Assembly: GCA_965115835.1 (NCBI GenBank)
Contig: OZ220471.1
Span: forward strand, 1,302,001-1,366,000
Source of the DNA: Foliamicus sp965115835
GTDB lineage: Bacteria > Pseudomonadota > Gammaproteobacteria > Steroidobacterales > Foliamicaceae
Length of the DNA stretch: 64,000 nucleotides
Direction of reading: 5' to 3'
In this document: piece after piece, positions 8,435 to 17,731 of the stretch
How the letters are laid out: each line of letters starts with the position of its first letter
Position numbering within the stretch: the stretch's first letter is position 1
Notes under the pieces: model-generated
Databases searched by the model: none
Told to the model about the DNA's origin: nothing
What the model saw: only the letters and a program-made list of their open reading frames with translations
Program-made: the position numbers and the translations under genes

Positions 8435-9487
8435 TCAGTCGGACTCCACCACGATTTCGGGAAAGACGGTGCGGGCGGTGCGCGTGTGGCCGGCCAGACG
8501 CGCGGCCACGGCCCGCGAGAGCGCCCGATAGTCGCCGCCAGAGTCCGGTTCTCCGGGAGCCACCAGCCGCCCGTCGTCGGTAGCCGCCCGCACGTCCGCC
8601 GACAGCGGCAGCTGCGCGAGCAGGGGCACATCGAATTCCCCGGCCAGACGCTCGCCGCCGCCTTCGCCGAACAGCGTCCCGGTGTGGCCGCAGCGAGGAC
8701 ACACATGAACGCTCATGTTCTCGATCACCCCGAGCACCGGCACGTTGACCTTGCCGAACATGGCCAGCCCCTTGCGCGCGTCCGCCACGGCCAGCTCCTG
8801 CGGCGTGGTCACCACTACCGCTGCCGCCAGCGGCACGCGCTGGGACAGCGTCAGTTGAATGTCCCCGGTTCCCGGAGGCATGTCCACGATCAGGTAATCG
8901 AGGTCCTTCCAGCGCGTCTGTCCCAACAACTGCATGAGCGCCTGCGTCACCATGGGGCCGCGCCACACCACCGGGCTGCGCGTATCGACCAGAAAACCGA
9001 TGGAACTCGCCTGCAACCCGTGCGCACAAAGCGGTTCGAAGCTCTTGCCGTCGGCGCTGCGCGGACGTTCGCCTTCCAGCCCCAGCATGCGCGGCACACT
9101 GGGGCCGTATATGTCGGCATCCAGAATTCCCGTTCGCGCTCCGTCCAGCGCCAGCCCGACAGCAAGGTTGGCCGCCACCGTCGACTTGCCGACGCCGCCC
9201 TTGGCCGAAGCCACCGCGATGATGTTCTTGACCTGCTCCAGCCTCCGCAGTTGCGGCGGCACCGTGTGCGCGCCGATCTCGGTGCGGATGACGATGTCTT
9301 CCAGCCCGGAGACCTCGAGCACCGCAGCAGCCAGTTGCGCCTTGAATCCCTCGCAAGGGAATCCCACGGCCAACTCGGCGCTTCCGCCGCCGGCCGGCAC
9401 GCGCACGCGAACGCCCGCCTCGCCCAGGCTCAGACCTCCGAAAGGGGCTTCCGCGGCCAGAATGGCCTGTTTCAGGTTTGCCGGCAT
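8435..9487 (-). CDS. apbC: Iron-sulfur cluster carrier protein Mrp/ApbC
   Basis: This is a P-loop ATPase of the Mrp/NBP35 family that carries [4Fe-4S] clusters to apoproteins. The 350 residues have a short DUF59-like N-terminal domain (about 1-75), the deviant Walker A motif AKGGVGKST (Lys near residue 101), Walker B-type LIVDMPPGTGD, and a CPRC (CxxC) cluster-binding motif in the C-terminal third. The frame is open upstream to 9799. The ATG at 9487 has GGTGGA seven bases before it and begins with the expected family N-terminus, so it is preferred. It is divergent from the MFS gene across 139 bases. Confidence 0.93.
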   Translation of the reverse strand: MPANLKQAILAAEAPFGGLSLGEAGVRVRVPAGGGSAELAVGFPCEGFKAQLAAAVLEVSGLEDIVIRTEIGAHTVPPQLRRLEQVKNIIAVASAKGGVGKSTVAANLAVGLALDGARTGILDADIYGPSVPRMLGLEGERPRSADGKSFEPLCAHGLQASSIGFLVDTRSPVVWRGPMVTQALMQLLGQTRWKDLDYLIVDMPPGTGDIQLTLSQRVPLAAAVVVTTPQELAVADARKGLAMFGKVNVPVLGVIENMSVHVCPRCGHTGTLFGEGGGERLAGEFDVPLLAQLPLSADVRAATDDGRLVAPGEPDSGGDYRALSRAVAARLAGHTRTARTVFPEIVVESD

Positions 9488-9626
9488 GGAATCCACCAAA
9501 AGACCAGAGGGCGATTTTATGCGCCGGCACGCTTGCGCGCGCGCCGAATCGCAGTCGCTCCCGTCCGAAATTGCGCAATCCGGCAAGACATCCGGGCTAC
9601 ACTGCAACCCCCTTCGGGGAAAATTC

Positions 9627-11030
9627 ATGAACAGGCCTGCGCCAACGACCCCGCTCGCCCGCGCGAGCAACCGCGCAAACGGATCCAGGGTTTCGAGAAC
9701 CCTGCGCATCAATTTCGGCGCCGGAGCGCTGGGCATGGCCATCGTCCTGAACACGCCAGCCATCATCCTTGCGCCATTCATGACCAACTTCCTCGGCATT
9801 GGCGCCGGCGCCGCGGCCGCACTCCTGCTGGCCTCGAAGCTCTATGACATGGCCACCGACCCACTCATGGGCATCGCCAGCGACCGTACCCGGAGCCGCT
9901 ACGGGCGCCGGCGCCCGTACCTGTTGCTCGGCGGGTTCATCAGCGCCGCCGGATTCTTCCTGACCTTCAATCCCCATCTGGCGCCCGGCGGGCAGACCTG
10001 GCTCGTCGCATTCATGCTGGCCGCCCTGCTGGTGACCTGTACCGGCTACACGATCTTCAACATCCCTTATCTCGCCATGCCAGCGGAGATGACCGACAGC
10101 TACCACGAACGCACCTCGCTCATGTCCCACCGCATTTTTTTCGTGAACTGCGGCATGCTGGTTTCGGCATTCTCCCCCTTGCTGGTCGAATGGCTGGGCA
10201 AGGATCGGGCAGCGCACGGCGCCATGGGCTGGATCTACGCAACGCTGATCTTGCTGGCCTCCGTGTACGGCTTCTTCGGCACCGCTGCGGCCCGCCAGAC
10301 GGAAGGAGCCAGAAAGAAGACTCATTCCATTCTCATGCAGGTCCGCACCGCTTTCGGCAACCGCCCCCTGAGGCTGCTTCTGGGCGCCAAGCTCTGCCAG
10401 CTTCTCGGCTTCGCCAGCGTGGGAGCAACCGGCCTGTATTTCAAGGTCGTGATCCTGGGAATGAGTTACGCGCTTGCAACCGCCTATCAGGTCACGGGCG
10501 TGCTCGTCATCCTCCTCGTTCTCCCGCTGTGGAGCATTGCCTCGCGCAAGTACGGCAAACGCTCCATCTACATGGTGTGCGCGGCGGGCTACGCCCTGGT
10601 GACGGCGACCTGGCTTCTGGCGACAGCGGAAGATCCGCTGTACTCCTTCTTCGTTCGAGCCGCGTTCCTGGGCCTGTTCGCCAGCGGCGTGCTGGTCATG
10701 GCCCCCTCGCTGCTGCCGGACGCCGTCGAGTACGACTACCTCAAGACCGGAATGCGCCGCGAGGCCACCATTTCCGCCTTCTACACCACCGTCGAAAAGT
10801 TCTCCTTTGCGGTCGGCCCGGCGCTGGCGCTCGCCATCCTGGAGGCGTACGGTTACCGGTCCGGCACGGAAGGCTTGCAAATCGAGCAGCCCGACAGCGC
10901 AATCACGGCAATCTACCTGGGCGCCGGTCTGGCGCCAGCCGCACTCTATGCGCTCAGCCTCGTTTTTCTGGCCAGATACGACCTCACGGAAGAAAAGCTC
11001 AAGGCGATGCGCCGGCTTCGCCAGGCGTGA
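9627..11030 (+). CDS. MFS transporter, glycoside-pentoside-hexuronide (MelB-like) type
   Basis: The 467-residue protein has about twelve membrane segments. Early features match the GPH cation-symporter family: KLYDMATDPLMGIASDRTRSRYGRRRPYLL near residues 70-100 and SHRIFFVNCGML. Later, LLPDAVEYDYLKTGMRREATISAFYTT is the characteristic second-half loop. The family moves sugars, glucuronides and related compounds with Na+ or H+. The substrate here is unknown. The ATG at 9627 is preceded by GGGGAA, and upstream codons in the same open frame are antisense to mrp and non-homologous. Its 3' end overlaps bolA (opposite strand) by 32 bases. Confidence 0.85.
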   Translation: MNRPAPTTPLARASNRANGSRVSRTLRINFGAGALGMAIVLNTPAIILAPFMTNFLGIGAGAAAALLLASKLYDMATDPLMGIASDRTRSRYGRRRPYLLLGGFISAAGFFLTFNPHLAPGGQTWLVAFMLAALLVTCTGYTIFNIPYLAMPAEMTDSYHERTSLMSHRIFFVNCGMLVSAFSPLLVEWLGKDRAAHGAMGWIYATLILLASVYGFFGTAAARQTEGARKKTHSILMQVRTAFGNRPLRLLLGAKLCQLLGFASVGATGLYFKVVILGMSYALATAYQVTGVLVILLVLPLWSIASRKYGKRSIYMVCAAGYALVTATWLLATAEDPLYSFFVRAAFLGLFASGVLVMAPSLLPDAVEYDYLKTGMRREATISAFYTTVEKFSFAVGPALALAILEAYGYRSGTEGLQIEQPDSAITAIYLGAGLAPAALYALSLVFLARYDLTEEKLKAMRRLRQA

Positions 11031-11283
11031 GCGCGGTAATGGCCAGCGCGTGGATCGGGCCGTCGATCATTTCACCCAGCGCCGCGTAAACGCGGCGGTG
11101 GCGGGCAAGCGGCGGCAGCCCGCAAAACTGCTCCGCCACGATATGCACCGAATAGTGGCCGCCTCCCTCGCGCGCGCCCACATGCCCCGCATGAAAGCGC
11201 GAATCGTCCCTTACCTCGACCTCGCAGGGCGCCAGCGCCGCAAGCAGCCGAGCGCGAATGAGCGCAGTGCGATCCGCACTCAT
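10999..11283 (-). CDS. bolA: BolA family protein
   Basis: The 94-residue protein has the BolA fold signature: EVRDDSRFHAGH in the first half and GLPPLARHRRVYAALGEMI-GPIHALAI in the second. BolA proteins pair with monothiol glutaredoxins in iron-sulfur trafficking and also act as morphogenes or regulators. The ATG at 11283 was chosen because family homology begins immediately there, although the frame stays open upstream through yciB. It starts three bases after the yciB stop, so the two are co-transcribed. Its 3' end runs 32 bases into the end of the convergent MFS gene. Confidence 0.9.
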   Translation of the reverse strand: MSADRTALIRARLLAALAPCEVEVRDDSRFHAGHVGAREGGGHYSVHIVAEQFCGLPPLARHRRVYAALGEMIDGPIHALAITALTPGEAGASP

Positions 11284-11285
11284 CG

Positions 11286-11837
11286 TCACTCGACCACCCT
11301 GAGCGAGCGCACCAGCCAGAACGCCTGCAGCACGGCAAACGCCAGGGTCAGGCCAGTCAGACCGAACAGCTTGAAATACACCCAGACGGGCTCGCTGAAG
11401 GTATACGCCACCCACAGGTTGAGGACGCCCATGGACGCCAGAAACGCCAGCCAGGCCCAGTCGAGAACCGACGCCGCCCGGGGCGGAAGATGCGCGAACC
11501 CCTCGGCCCGGGACGCCAGCATTGCGTGGACCACTCCCTTTCGCTTCCACAGGCGGGCAACGAACAGGGCCAGACTCACTGCCCAGTAGAGGACAGTCGG
11601 CTTCCACTTGATAAACACCGGATCCTTCAGCAAGACCGTCAGCGCGCCGAACACCAGAACCAGCACCCCCGAGACCAGCGTGGTCGGCTTCGGCCGGTAA
11701 CGGCCGCCAATCAGCCACTGCAAGGCAAGCTGCACGATCACGGCGCCCATGAGCACCCACACGGCGGGAATCATCCCCCACAGGATGTAGGCGGCGAAAA
11801 ACGGCGCCAGAAAGAAAAAATCCAGGGCAAGCTGCAC
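11286..11837 (-). CDS. yciB: Intracellular septation / inner membrane protein YciB (IspZ)
   Basis: YciB is a small inner-membrane protein linked to septum formation and envelope integrity. The 183-residue frame has five hydrophobic segments, beginning LALDFFFLAPFFAAYILWG as in family N-termini. It also contains KWKPTVLYWAVSLALF and the terminal VYFKLFGLTGLTLAFAVLQAFWLVRSL. The frame is open further upstream, so the start is uncertain. GTG 11837 gives the normal family length and N-terminus but has no good ribosome site. It is followed after two bases by bolA. Confidence 0.85.
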   Translation of the reverse strand: MQLALDFFFLAPFFAAYILWGMIPAVWVLMGAVIVQLALQWLIGGRYRPKPTTLVSGVLVLVFGALTVLLKDPVFIKWKPTVLYWAVSLALFVARLWKRKGVVHAMLASRAEGFAHLPPRAASVLDWAWLAFLASMGVLNLWVAYTFSEPVWVYFKLFGLTGLTLAFAVLQAFWLVRSLRVVE

Positions 11838-11897
11838 GGCGGCGGCAATGATAGCCCGTCCGCCTCGCCTTTTCCCCAGGCTGCATATAATGCGCCG

Positions 11898-13370
11898 ATG
11901 CTCCGCTTCGGCCAACATCCGCGGGGGCTCGCAACCCTGTTCTTCACCGAGATGTGGGAGCGCATGAGCTATTACGGCATGCGCGCCCTGCTGGTGCTCT
12001 TCATGGTCGATCAGGTGCAAAGGGGCGGCATGGGCCTGAGCGACGAAATCGCCACCGCCATTTATGGCGTGTACACCGCCGCCGTGTACCTGGTTGCGCT
12101 GCCGGGCGGATGGATGGCGGACCGACTGCTGGGCGGCCAGCGGGCCGTGTGGGTGGGCGGCGTCATCATCATGAGCGGGCATTTCGTGCTGGCCATCCCC
12201 AGCGTTGCCGCCTTCTACCTCGGGCTGCTCCTGGTGGTCATGGGCACCGGGCTGTTGAAGCCCAACATCAGCGCCCTGGTGGGACAACTCTACGCGCCCA
12301 CCGACCCGCGCCGCGACGGCGGATTCACGCTCTATTACCTCGGCATCAATGTCGGCGCGTTCATCGGTCCGCTGGTTTGCGGCAAGCTGGCCGACTACAA
12401 CTGGCACTACGGCTTCGCCGCGGCAGGCGTGGGAATGTTCTTCGGCCTGGTGCAGTTTCATTTCACCCGGGAGTACCTGGGGGAGGCCGGCGCCCGTCCC
12501 GAAGCCGCGCTCTCGCCAACCTGGCGAAGGATGGCGTGGCTGGGCGTGGTGGCCTGTCTGGCGACTTGCGCCGTCGTTTACGCAGCCGCCCTCGGCGGCG
12601 CCATCGAACTGAACGCCCGCGCCATTGCGGGAGCGAGCGCCTGGGTGATCCTTGCGGTGGCCGCGATCTACTTTATTTTGCTGCTGTTTTACGGGGGGCT
12701 GACCTCTCGGGAACGCCTTCGCATGGTCGGCATCATCGTACTGTTCTTCGGCGCCGTCATGTTCTGGGCCGGCTTCGAGCAGTCCGGCTCGTCCCTCAAC
12801 CTGTTCGCCGAACGCTACACCATCCGCGAGTTCGGGGGGTTCCGCTTTCCGGCGGAGTGGTTCCAGTCGCTCAACCCCTTCTTCATCATCGTCCTGGGGC
12901 CGCTGTTCGCCATGCTGTGGACAGCCCTGGCGCGCCGCAATCTCGACCCGTCCACGCCGCTGAAATTCGCCTTCGGCCTCATCCAGCTCGGACTGGGATT
13001 CCTGGTGATGATCGGCGCCGCCACCCTGGTGGCCAGGGGCAACCCGGTCCTGCCCACCTGGCTGTTCTTCACCTACCTGCTGCACACCACCGGCGAGCTT
13101 TGCCTGAGCCCGGTGGGCCTGTCCGCCGTCACGCGGCTGGCGCCCAGGAAATACGTGGGGCAGATGATGGGCATCTGGTTTCTGGGGGCGTCGCTGGGCA
13201 GCCTGATCGCCGGACTGATCGCGGGCGAGTTCGACCCCGAGGCGCTCGGCGACATGCCGGGACTGTACTGGCAGATCGTGCTCACCACCGTGGGCAGCGG
13301 CTTGATCCTTGCGGTTTGCCTCAAACCGCTGAAAAAATGCATGACACCTGCGGAGGAAGTGAAAAAATGA
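11898..13370 (+). CDS. POT/PTR family proton-dependent peptide symporter
   Basis: The 490-residue transporter has about fourteen membrane segments. PTR signature regions are clear: FFTEMWERMSYYGMRALLVLFM (containing the ExxER-type motif near residue 18), GGWMADRLLGGQRAVW, and GTGLLKPNISALVGQLY followed by DGGFTLYYLGINVGAFIGP. This family imports di- and tripeptides with protons. The stop overlaps the start of the M2 peptidase gene (ATGA), which suggests a peptide-use pair: a periplasmic dipeptidyl carboxypeptidase feeding a dipeptide importer (inference). Confidence 0.92.
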   Translation: MLRFGQHPRGLATLFFTEMWERMSYYGMRALLVLFMVDQVQRGGMGLSDEIATAIYGVYTAAVYLVALPGGWMADRLLGGQRAVWVGGVIIMSGHFVLAIPSVAAFYLGLLLVVMGTGLLKPNISALVGQLYAPTDPRRDGGFTLYYLGINVGAFIGPLVCGKLADYNWHYGFAAAGVGMFFGLVQFHFTREYLGEAGARPEAALSPTWRRMAWLGVVACLATCAVVYAAALGGAIELNARAIAGASAWVILAVAAIYFILLLFYGGLTSRERLRMVGIIVLFFGAVMFWAGFEQSGSSLNLFAERYTIREFGGFRFPAEWFQSLNPFFIIVLGPLFAMLWTALARRNLDPSTPLKFAFGLIQLGLGFLVMIGAATLVARGNPVLPTWLFFTYLLHTTGELCLSPVGLSAVTRLAPRKYVGQMMGIWFLGASLGSLIAGLIAGEFDPEALGDMPGLYWQIVLTTVGSGLILAVCLKPLKKCMTPAEEVKK

Positions 13371-15163
13371 AGTACCGAATCGTCATTACGACCCTGGCCA
13401 TGACCCTTTTCGCCGGCGCTTCCGTGCCGGACACAGCGCAACCCGACGCCGAGGAGTTCGTCAGGCAGACCAGCCGGAAGTACGAGGAAACGCGCCGGGA
13501 GGCGGCGGCTGCGGGCTGGGCCTACCAGACGTATATCACCCCGGACACCTCGCTGCTGGCCTCCAGGGCGCAGGAACGCGCACTGAAGCTCCAGAACGAG
13601 GCGGTGGCGGGCGCCCGGCAATACGACGGCATGGACCTCGATCCCGTCACGCAGCGCGCCATCGATACAATCAAATGGGGAGCGACGCTGCCTGCGCCCA
13701 ACGACGACGCCAAGCGCCGCGAGCTGTCGGAAATCATGACGCGCATGGAAGGCGCCTACGGAAGCGGCAAGTACTGCCCGGACGGACCGGAAAGCTGCCG
13801 GGACCTCGAGGAGTTGAGCGTGGTGATGGCTCGCAGCCGGAATTACGACGAGCTGCTGGACGCCTGGCGCGGCTGGCGAACCATTTCACCGCCGTTGCGG
13901 GCCGATTACCAGCGCTTCGTGGAGTTGGGCAACGAGGGCGCCCGGGAGCTTGGATTCAACGACATGGGCGAACTGTGGCGCTCGGGCTACGACATGCCCG
14001 TGGCGGACTTTCGCGACGAAGTGGAGCGACTCTGGAGCCAGGTTTCACCGCTGTACGAGCAGTTGCACTGCTACACCGCCAACAAGCTCAGGCAGGCTTA
14101 CGGCGAGGCTGTCGTGCCGAAGGGCGAGCCGATTCCGGCGCACCTGCTGGGCAACATGTGGTCGCAAACCTGGGGAGAGATCTTCGAGCTGGCGGAGCCC
14201 CATGCGGGAGTCGCGAAGCTGGATGTGACCCAGGCGATGCAGGACCAGGGCTACACCGCCGCGTACATGACCGAACTCGCCGAAGACTTCTTCGTGTCGC
14301 TGGGGATGCCGAAACTCCCCGGGAGTTTCTGGCAGCGCTCGATGCTGGTAAAGCCCGCCGACCGCGAGGTGGTCTGCCACGCCAGCGCATGGAGCATGGA
14401 CGGCAAGGACGATGTGCGGATCAAGATGTGCATCGAACCCACCCAGGAACACCTGTTTACCATCTATCACGAACTGGGCCACATCTACTACTTCCTCGCC
14501 TACCGCGACCAGCCGATCCTGTTCCAGTCCGGAGCGCATGACGGCTTCCATGAGGCCGTCGGCGACACCGTCACGCTGTCGATGACCGGCGACTTTCTCA
14601 GGAACCTCGGGCTGGTGGAGCAGGCGGAGGACAGCCCCGAGGCGCTGATCAATGCGCAGATGAAGCTGGCGCTGGACAAGATCGCCTTCTTGCCGTTCGG
14701 CAAGCTCATGGACCAGTGGCGCTGGGGCGTGTTTTCCGGGGAGATTGCGCCGCAGGATTACAACGCGGCCTGGTGGGATCTCAGAACCCGCTACCAGGGA
14801 ATCCGGCCACCGGTCGAACGCAGCGAAGCCGACTTCGACCCGGGCGCCAAGTACCACATTCCAGCCAATACGCCCTACACGCGCTACTTCCTGGCCTTCG
14901 TGCTGCAATTCCAGTTCCAGAGGGCGCTGTGCGAGGCAAGCGGCTTCGAGGGCCCGCTGCATGAATGCTCCATCTATGGAAACAGGAAAGCCGGCGAGTT
15001 GCTGTGGAAGATGCTCCGGCAGGGCTCGAAGCAACCCTGGCAGGACTCGCTGGAAGAAGTAACCGGACAGCGGGAGATGGACGCATCGGCAATCATTGCC
15101 TATTTCCAGCCGCTCATGGACTGGCTGGAAACCGAAAACAGGGGGCTTGCCTGCGGCTGGTAG
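13367..15163 (+). CDS. M2 family (ACE-like) peptidyl-dipeptidase, exported
   Basis: The 598-residue protein is a zinc metallopeptidase of the angiotensin-converting-enzyme family. The zinc motif HELGH is at about residues 368-372 and the third ligand is in HEAVGD (Glu near 396). Downstream conserved blocks include KIAFLPFGKLMDQWRWGVF and a C-terminal TRYFLAFVLQFQFQRALC. The first 20 residues form a signal peptide, so it should act in the periplasm, removing C-terminal dipeptides. A strong GGAGG ribosome site lies in the end of the POT gene and the start overlaps that stop, supporting coupled expression with the dipeptide importer. Confidence 0.93.
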   Translation: MKYRIVITTLAMTLFAGASVPDTAQPDAEEFVRQTSRKYEETRREAAAAGWAYQTYITPDTSLLASRAQERALKLQNEAVAGARQYDGMDLDPVTQRAIDTIKWGATLPAPNDDAKRRELSEIMTRMEGAYGSGKYCPDGPESCRDLEELSVVMARSRNYDELLDAWRGWRTISPPLRADYQRFVELGNEGARELGFNDMGELWRSGYDMPVADFRDEVERLWSQVSPLYEQLHCYTANKLRQAYGEAVVPKGEPIPAHLLGNMWSQTWGEIFELAEPHAGVAKLDVTQAMQDQGYTAAYMTELAEDFFVSLGMPKLPGSFWQRSMLVKPADREVVCHASAWSMDGKDDVRIKMCIEPTQEHLFTIYHELGHIYYFLAYRDQPILFQSGAHDGFHEAVGDTVTLSMTGDFLRNLGLVEQAEDSPEALINAQMKLALDKIAFLPFGKLMDQWRWGVFSGEIAPQDYNAAWWDLRTRYQGIRPPVERSEADFDPGAKYHIPANTPYTRYFLAFVLQFQFQRALCEASGFEGPLHECSIYGNRKAGELLWKMLRQGSKQPWQDSLEEVTGQREMDASAIIAYFQPLMDWLETENRGLACGW

Positions 15164-15251
15164 ATGGTCTCGCCCCTATCCGGGGCGCACGACACGCCAA
15201 AGGCTCTCACAGGCAGAGCCTGCCCCCGGGCCTTGCAGGAAAATTGCGACG

Positions 15252-17249
15252 ATGACACGAAGGATTCTCGTTACCGCAGCGTTGCCATACGCCAGCGGCC
15301 GTATTCATCTGGGCAACCTGCTGGAGATGGTGCAGACCGACATCTGGGTACGCTACCAGCGGCTGTCCGGCGCGGATTGCGTCCTGGTGTGCGCCACCGA
15401 CGCGCACGGAACGCCCACCATGCTCAAGGCGCGCGAGGAAGGCAAGAGCCCGGAAGAGTACGCCGAATCCTGCCGGGTGGCGCATATGCGGGATTTCGAG
15501 GCCTTCGGAATCCGCTTCGACAACTACTACACGACTCATTCGCCGGAAAACCGCGAACTGGTGGAGCGTATCTACGCGCGGCTGGTGGAGCGGGGGCATA
15601 TCCGCACCCGCACCATACAGCAGGCCTACGACGAACAGGCCGGCATGTTCCTGCCGGACCGCTATGTGCGTGGCGAATGTCCGCGCTGCGGCGCGCAGGA
15701 TCAGTACGGCGACAGCTGTTCCTCCTGCGGCGCCACCTATGCGCCGTCGGAACTCGTCAATCCGCGTTCGATCCTGAGCGGCCTCGCCCCGGTCACTCGC
15801 GAATCGGAACACAAGTTCTTCAAGCTGGCGGAATTCGAGCCGCTCCTGAAAACCTGGATGCAGGCCAGCAACCTGAACCGGGGCGCCCGCAACAAGCTGG
15901 CCGAATGGTTCGGGGAAGGCTTGAGAGACTGGGACATCACGCGCGACGAGCCGTATTTCGGGTTTGAAGTGCCAGGCGAGAAAGGCAAGTACTTCTACGT
16001 CTGGCTGGACGCCCCGGTGGGCTACATGGCCAGTTTCCGCAACCTTTGCGGTCCCGGCACGGAGGGCGAGGCCCGGTTCGGGCAGTACTTCGGCCCGGAC
16101 AGCGACGCGGAGCTGTATCACTTCATCGGCAAGGACATCCTGTACTTCCACGCGCTGTTCTGGCCGGCGGTGCTCCTGGGGGCGGGCCTGCGCACGCCCA
16201 GCGGCGTGTTCGTGCATGGGTTCCTCACCGTCGACGGCCAGAAGATGTCGAAGTCGCGCGGCACTTTCATCACCGCCGCCGACTACCTCGCCGCCGGTCT
16301 GGAGCCCGACTGCCTGCGCTATTACTACGCCGCAAAGCTGGGGCCGGGGATGGACGACATCGACCTGCAACTGGAGGATTTCGCCGCCAGGATCAACTCC
16401 GACCTTGTGGGCAAGCTGGTCAATATCGCCAGCCGTTGCGCCAGCTTCATCGAACGTGGATTCGACAATCGCCTGGGGCCGCGCCTGCACGACCCGTCCC
16501 TTCACGAGGAATTCGTCGCGCAAAGGGAGGAGCTGGGCGCGCACTACGAGTCCCGTTCCTACGCCAGGGGCATGCGGGCAATCGGGGCGCTGGCCGACCG
16601 GGCCAATGTCTGGATCAATGAACACAAGCCCTGGGAACTGGTCAGGCAACCGGAAAGGCGAGACGAGCTGCAGGCAGTAGCCACCCAGGGAATCAACCTG
16701 TTTCGGGTGCTGATGACCTACCTCGCGCCGGTGCTTCCGAACATTTCCTCGAAGGCCGGGGACTTCCTGCGCTGCGAGTTGAGCTGGCGCGCCATCGACA
16801 AGCCGCTGCTCGGCCAATCCATCGGCAAGTTCAAACCTCTGGCGAAGCGCATATCCCTGAAGACGCTCAAGGCGCTGGTCGAAGCCAACCGCGGACAGGC
16901 CGCTGCCGAAGCAGGCAGCATCGAGCCGCTCGATCTCGAGGACTTCCTGCGCACCGACCTTCGCGTGGCGAAAATTGTCAACGCCGAGCGGGTGCCCGGC
17001 GCCAACCGGCTGTTGCGCCTTGCGCTGGATGACGGCGGCAAGGGCCGCACCGTCTTTGCCGGGATTGCCGGCGCCTACGCGCCGTCGATCCTGGTTGGCC
17101 GCAAGGTGGTGCTGGTGGCGAACCTGAAGCCGCGCAAGATGCGCTTCGGGGTGTCGGAGGGTATGGTGCTGGCCGCCGGAGAAGACGATTCGCGCGTTTT
17201 CCTGCTGTCGCCCGACGAAGGAGCGGAGCCGGGCATGCGGGTGCGCTGA
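15252..17249 (+). CDS. metG: Methionyl-tRNA synthetase
   Basis: MetG charges tRNA(Met). The 665 residues include the class I HIGH-like signature (ASGRIHLGN), a zinc knuckle with CPRC and CSSC pairs (about residues 145-160), the KMSKS loop, and an anticodon-binding helical domain. A C-terminal EMAP/Trbp111-type tRNA-binding domain follows (DFLRTDLRVAKIVNAE ... GMVLAA). Length is close to the E. coli enzyme (about 677). The ATG at 15252 begins the family sequence (TRRILVTAALPYASG). The upstream 88 bases after the M2 gene hold no gene. Confidence 0.97.
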   Translation: MTRRILVTAALPYASGRIHLGNLLEMVQTDIWVRYQRLSGADCVLVCATDAHGTPTMLKAREEGKSPEEYAESCRVAHMRDFEAFGIRFDNYYTTHSPENRELVERIYARLVERGHIRTRTIQQAYDEQAGMFLPDRYVRGECPRCGAQDQYGDSCSSCGATYAPSELVNPRSILSGLAPVTRESEHKFFKLAEFEPLLKTWMQASNLNRGARNKLAEWFGEGLRDWDITRDEPYFGFEVPGEKGKYFYVWLDAPVGYMASFRNLCGPGTEGEARFGQYFGPDSDAELYHFIGKDILYFHALFWPAVLLGAGLRTPSGVFVHGFLTVDGQKMSKSRGTFITAADYLAAGLEPDCLRYYYAAKLGPGMDDIDLQLEDFAARINSDLVGKLVNIASRCASFIERGFDNRLGPRLHDPSLHEEFVAQREELGAHYESRSYARGMRAIGALADRANVWINEHKPWELVRQPERRDELQAVATQGINLFRVLMTYLAPVLPNISSKAGDFLRCELSWRAIDKPLLGQSIGKFKPLAKRISLKTLKALVEANRGQAAAEAGSIEPLDLEDFLRTDLRVAKIVNAERVPGANRLLRLALDDGGKGRTVFAGIAGAYAPSILVGRKVVLVANLKPRKMRFGVSEGMVLAAGEDDSRVFLLSPDEGAEPGMRVR

Positions 17250-17257
17250 ATCGCCCG

Positions 17258-17662
17258 GTGCAGCCCTCGGTAGCGCGCATCGACGAAGCGGCGTGCGTGG
17301 GCTGCGCGCGCTGTCTGCCTGCCTGTCCGGTGGACGCCATCATCGGCAGCCGGGATTTCACCCACACCGTCATCCACAAGGAATGCGTGGGCTGCGGCCT
17401 GTGTCTGGCGCCCTGCCCGGTCGAATGCATCGTGCTCGAGCCCCGCTTCGCCGCGCCGGCCACCGATGGCGAGGAACAAGACAGGCGCCGCAACAGTCTG
17501 CGCAGCCTGGCCGAAACGGCCCGGCGGCGTTTCCGGGCTCGCCGGCAGCGGGTCTCCGATCTCGGCGAACGAGCCGAGGCGCGCCAGTCCGGCGCGCCGC
17601 CCGCCTCGGCGGCAACCCCTTCCGGCGACGAAATCGAGGCCCTGATCCGCCGCCTTTCCTGA
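17258..17662 (+). CDS. Minimal RnfB/RsxB-like 2[4Fe-4S] ferredoxin
   Basis: The 134-residue protein has two consecutive [4Fe-4S] motifs, CVGCARCLPACP and CVGCGLCLAPCP, in its first 65 residues. An arginine-rich, probably flexible tail follows. The ferredoxin part resembles the C-terminal cluster domain of RnfB/RsxB. The hydrophobic N-terminal anchor and the separate CxxCxxxxC domain of true RnfB are absent, and no other rnf gene is near. Short RnfB-like genes beside metG are common in gammaproteobacteria. The partner is unknown. The GTG start lies eight bases after metG, so it is probably co-transcribed. Confidence 0.8.
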   Translation: MQPSVARIDEAACVGCARCLPACPVDAIIGSRDFTHTVIHKECVGCGLCLAPCPVECIVLEPRFAAPATDGEEQDRRRNSLRSLAETARRRFRARRQRVSDLGERAEARQSGAPPASAATPSGDEIEALIRRLS

Positions 17663-17676
17663 CCCCCGGCCGGGGG
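17663..17676 (+). terminator. GC palindrome directly after the ferredoxin stop
   Basis: A perfect 14-base palindrome (CCCCCGGCCGGGGG) starts at the base after the TGA of the ferredoxin gene. It could act as a termination hairpin between convergent operons, but it has no loop to spare and no T-run follows, so the assignment is weak. Confidence 0.3.
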
Positions 17677-17707
17677 CGGGAAACGAGGTCATCCACTTTG
17701 GTCGATA

Positions 17708-17723
17708 GCCGGAAGCTCCCGGC
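17708..17723 (-). terminator. Possible hairpin terminator after actF
   Basis: On the minus strand GCCGGGAGCTTCCGGC forms a short self-complementary hairpin nine bases after the actF stop. No clear T-run follows, so intrinsic termination is only possible. The 69 bases between the convergent ferredoxin and actF genes hold nothing else. Confidence 0.3.
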
Positions 17724-17731
17724 CAGACAGG

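Noticed and set aside
7331..9847. An 838-codon plus-strand frame opposite scpB, scpA and mrp
   Set aside because: All three minus-strand genes are conserved families. The antisense frame has His/Arg/Gln-rich composition typical of GC-driven shadow frames.
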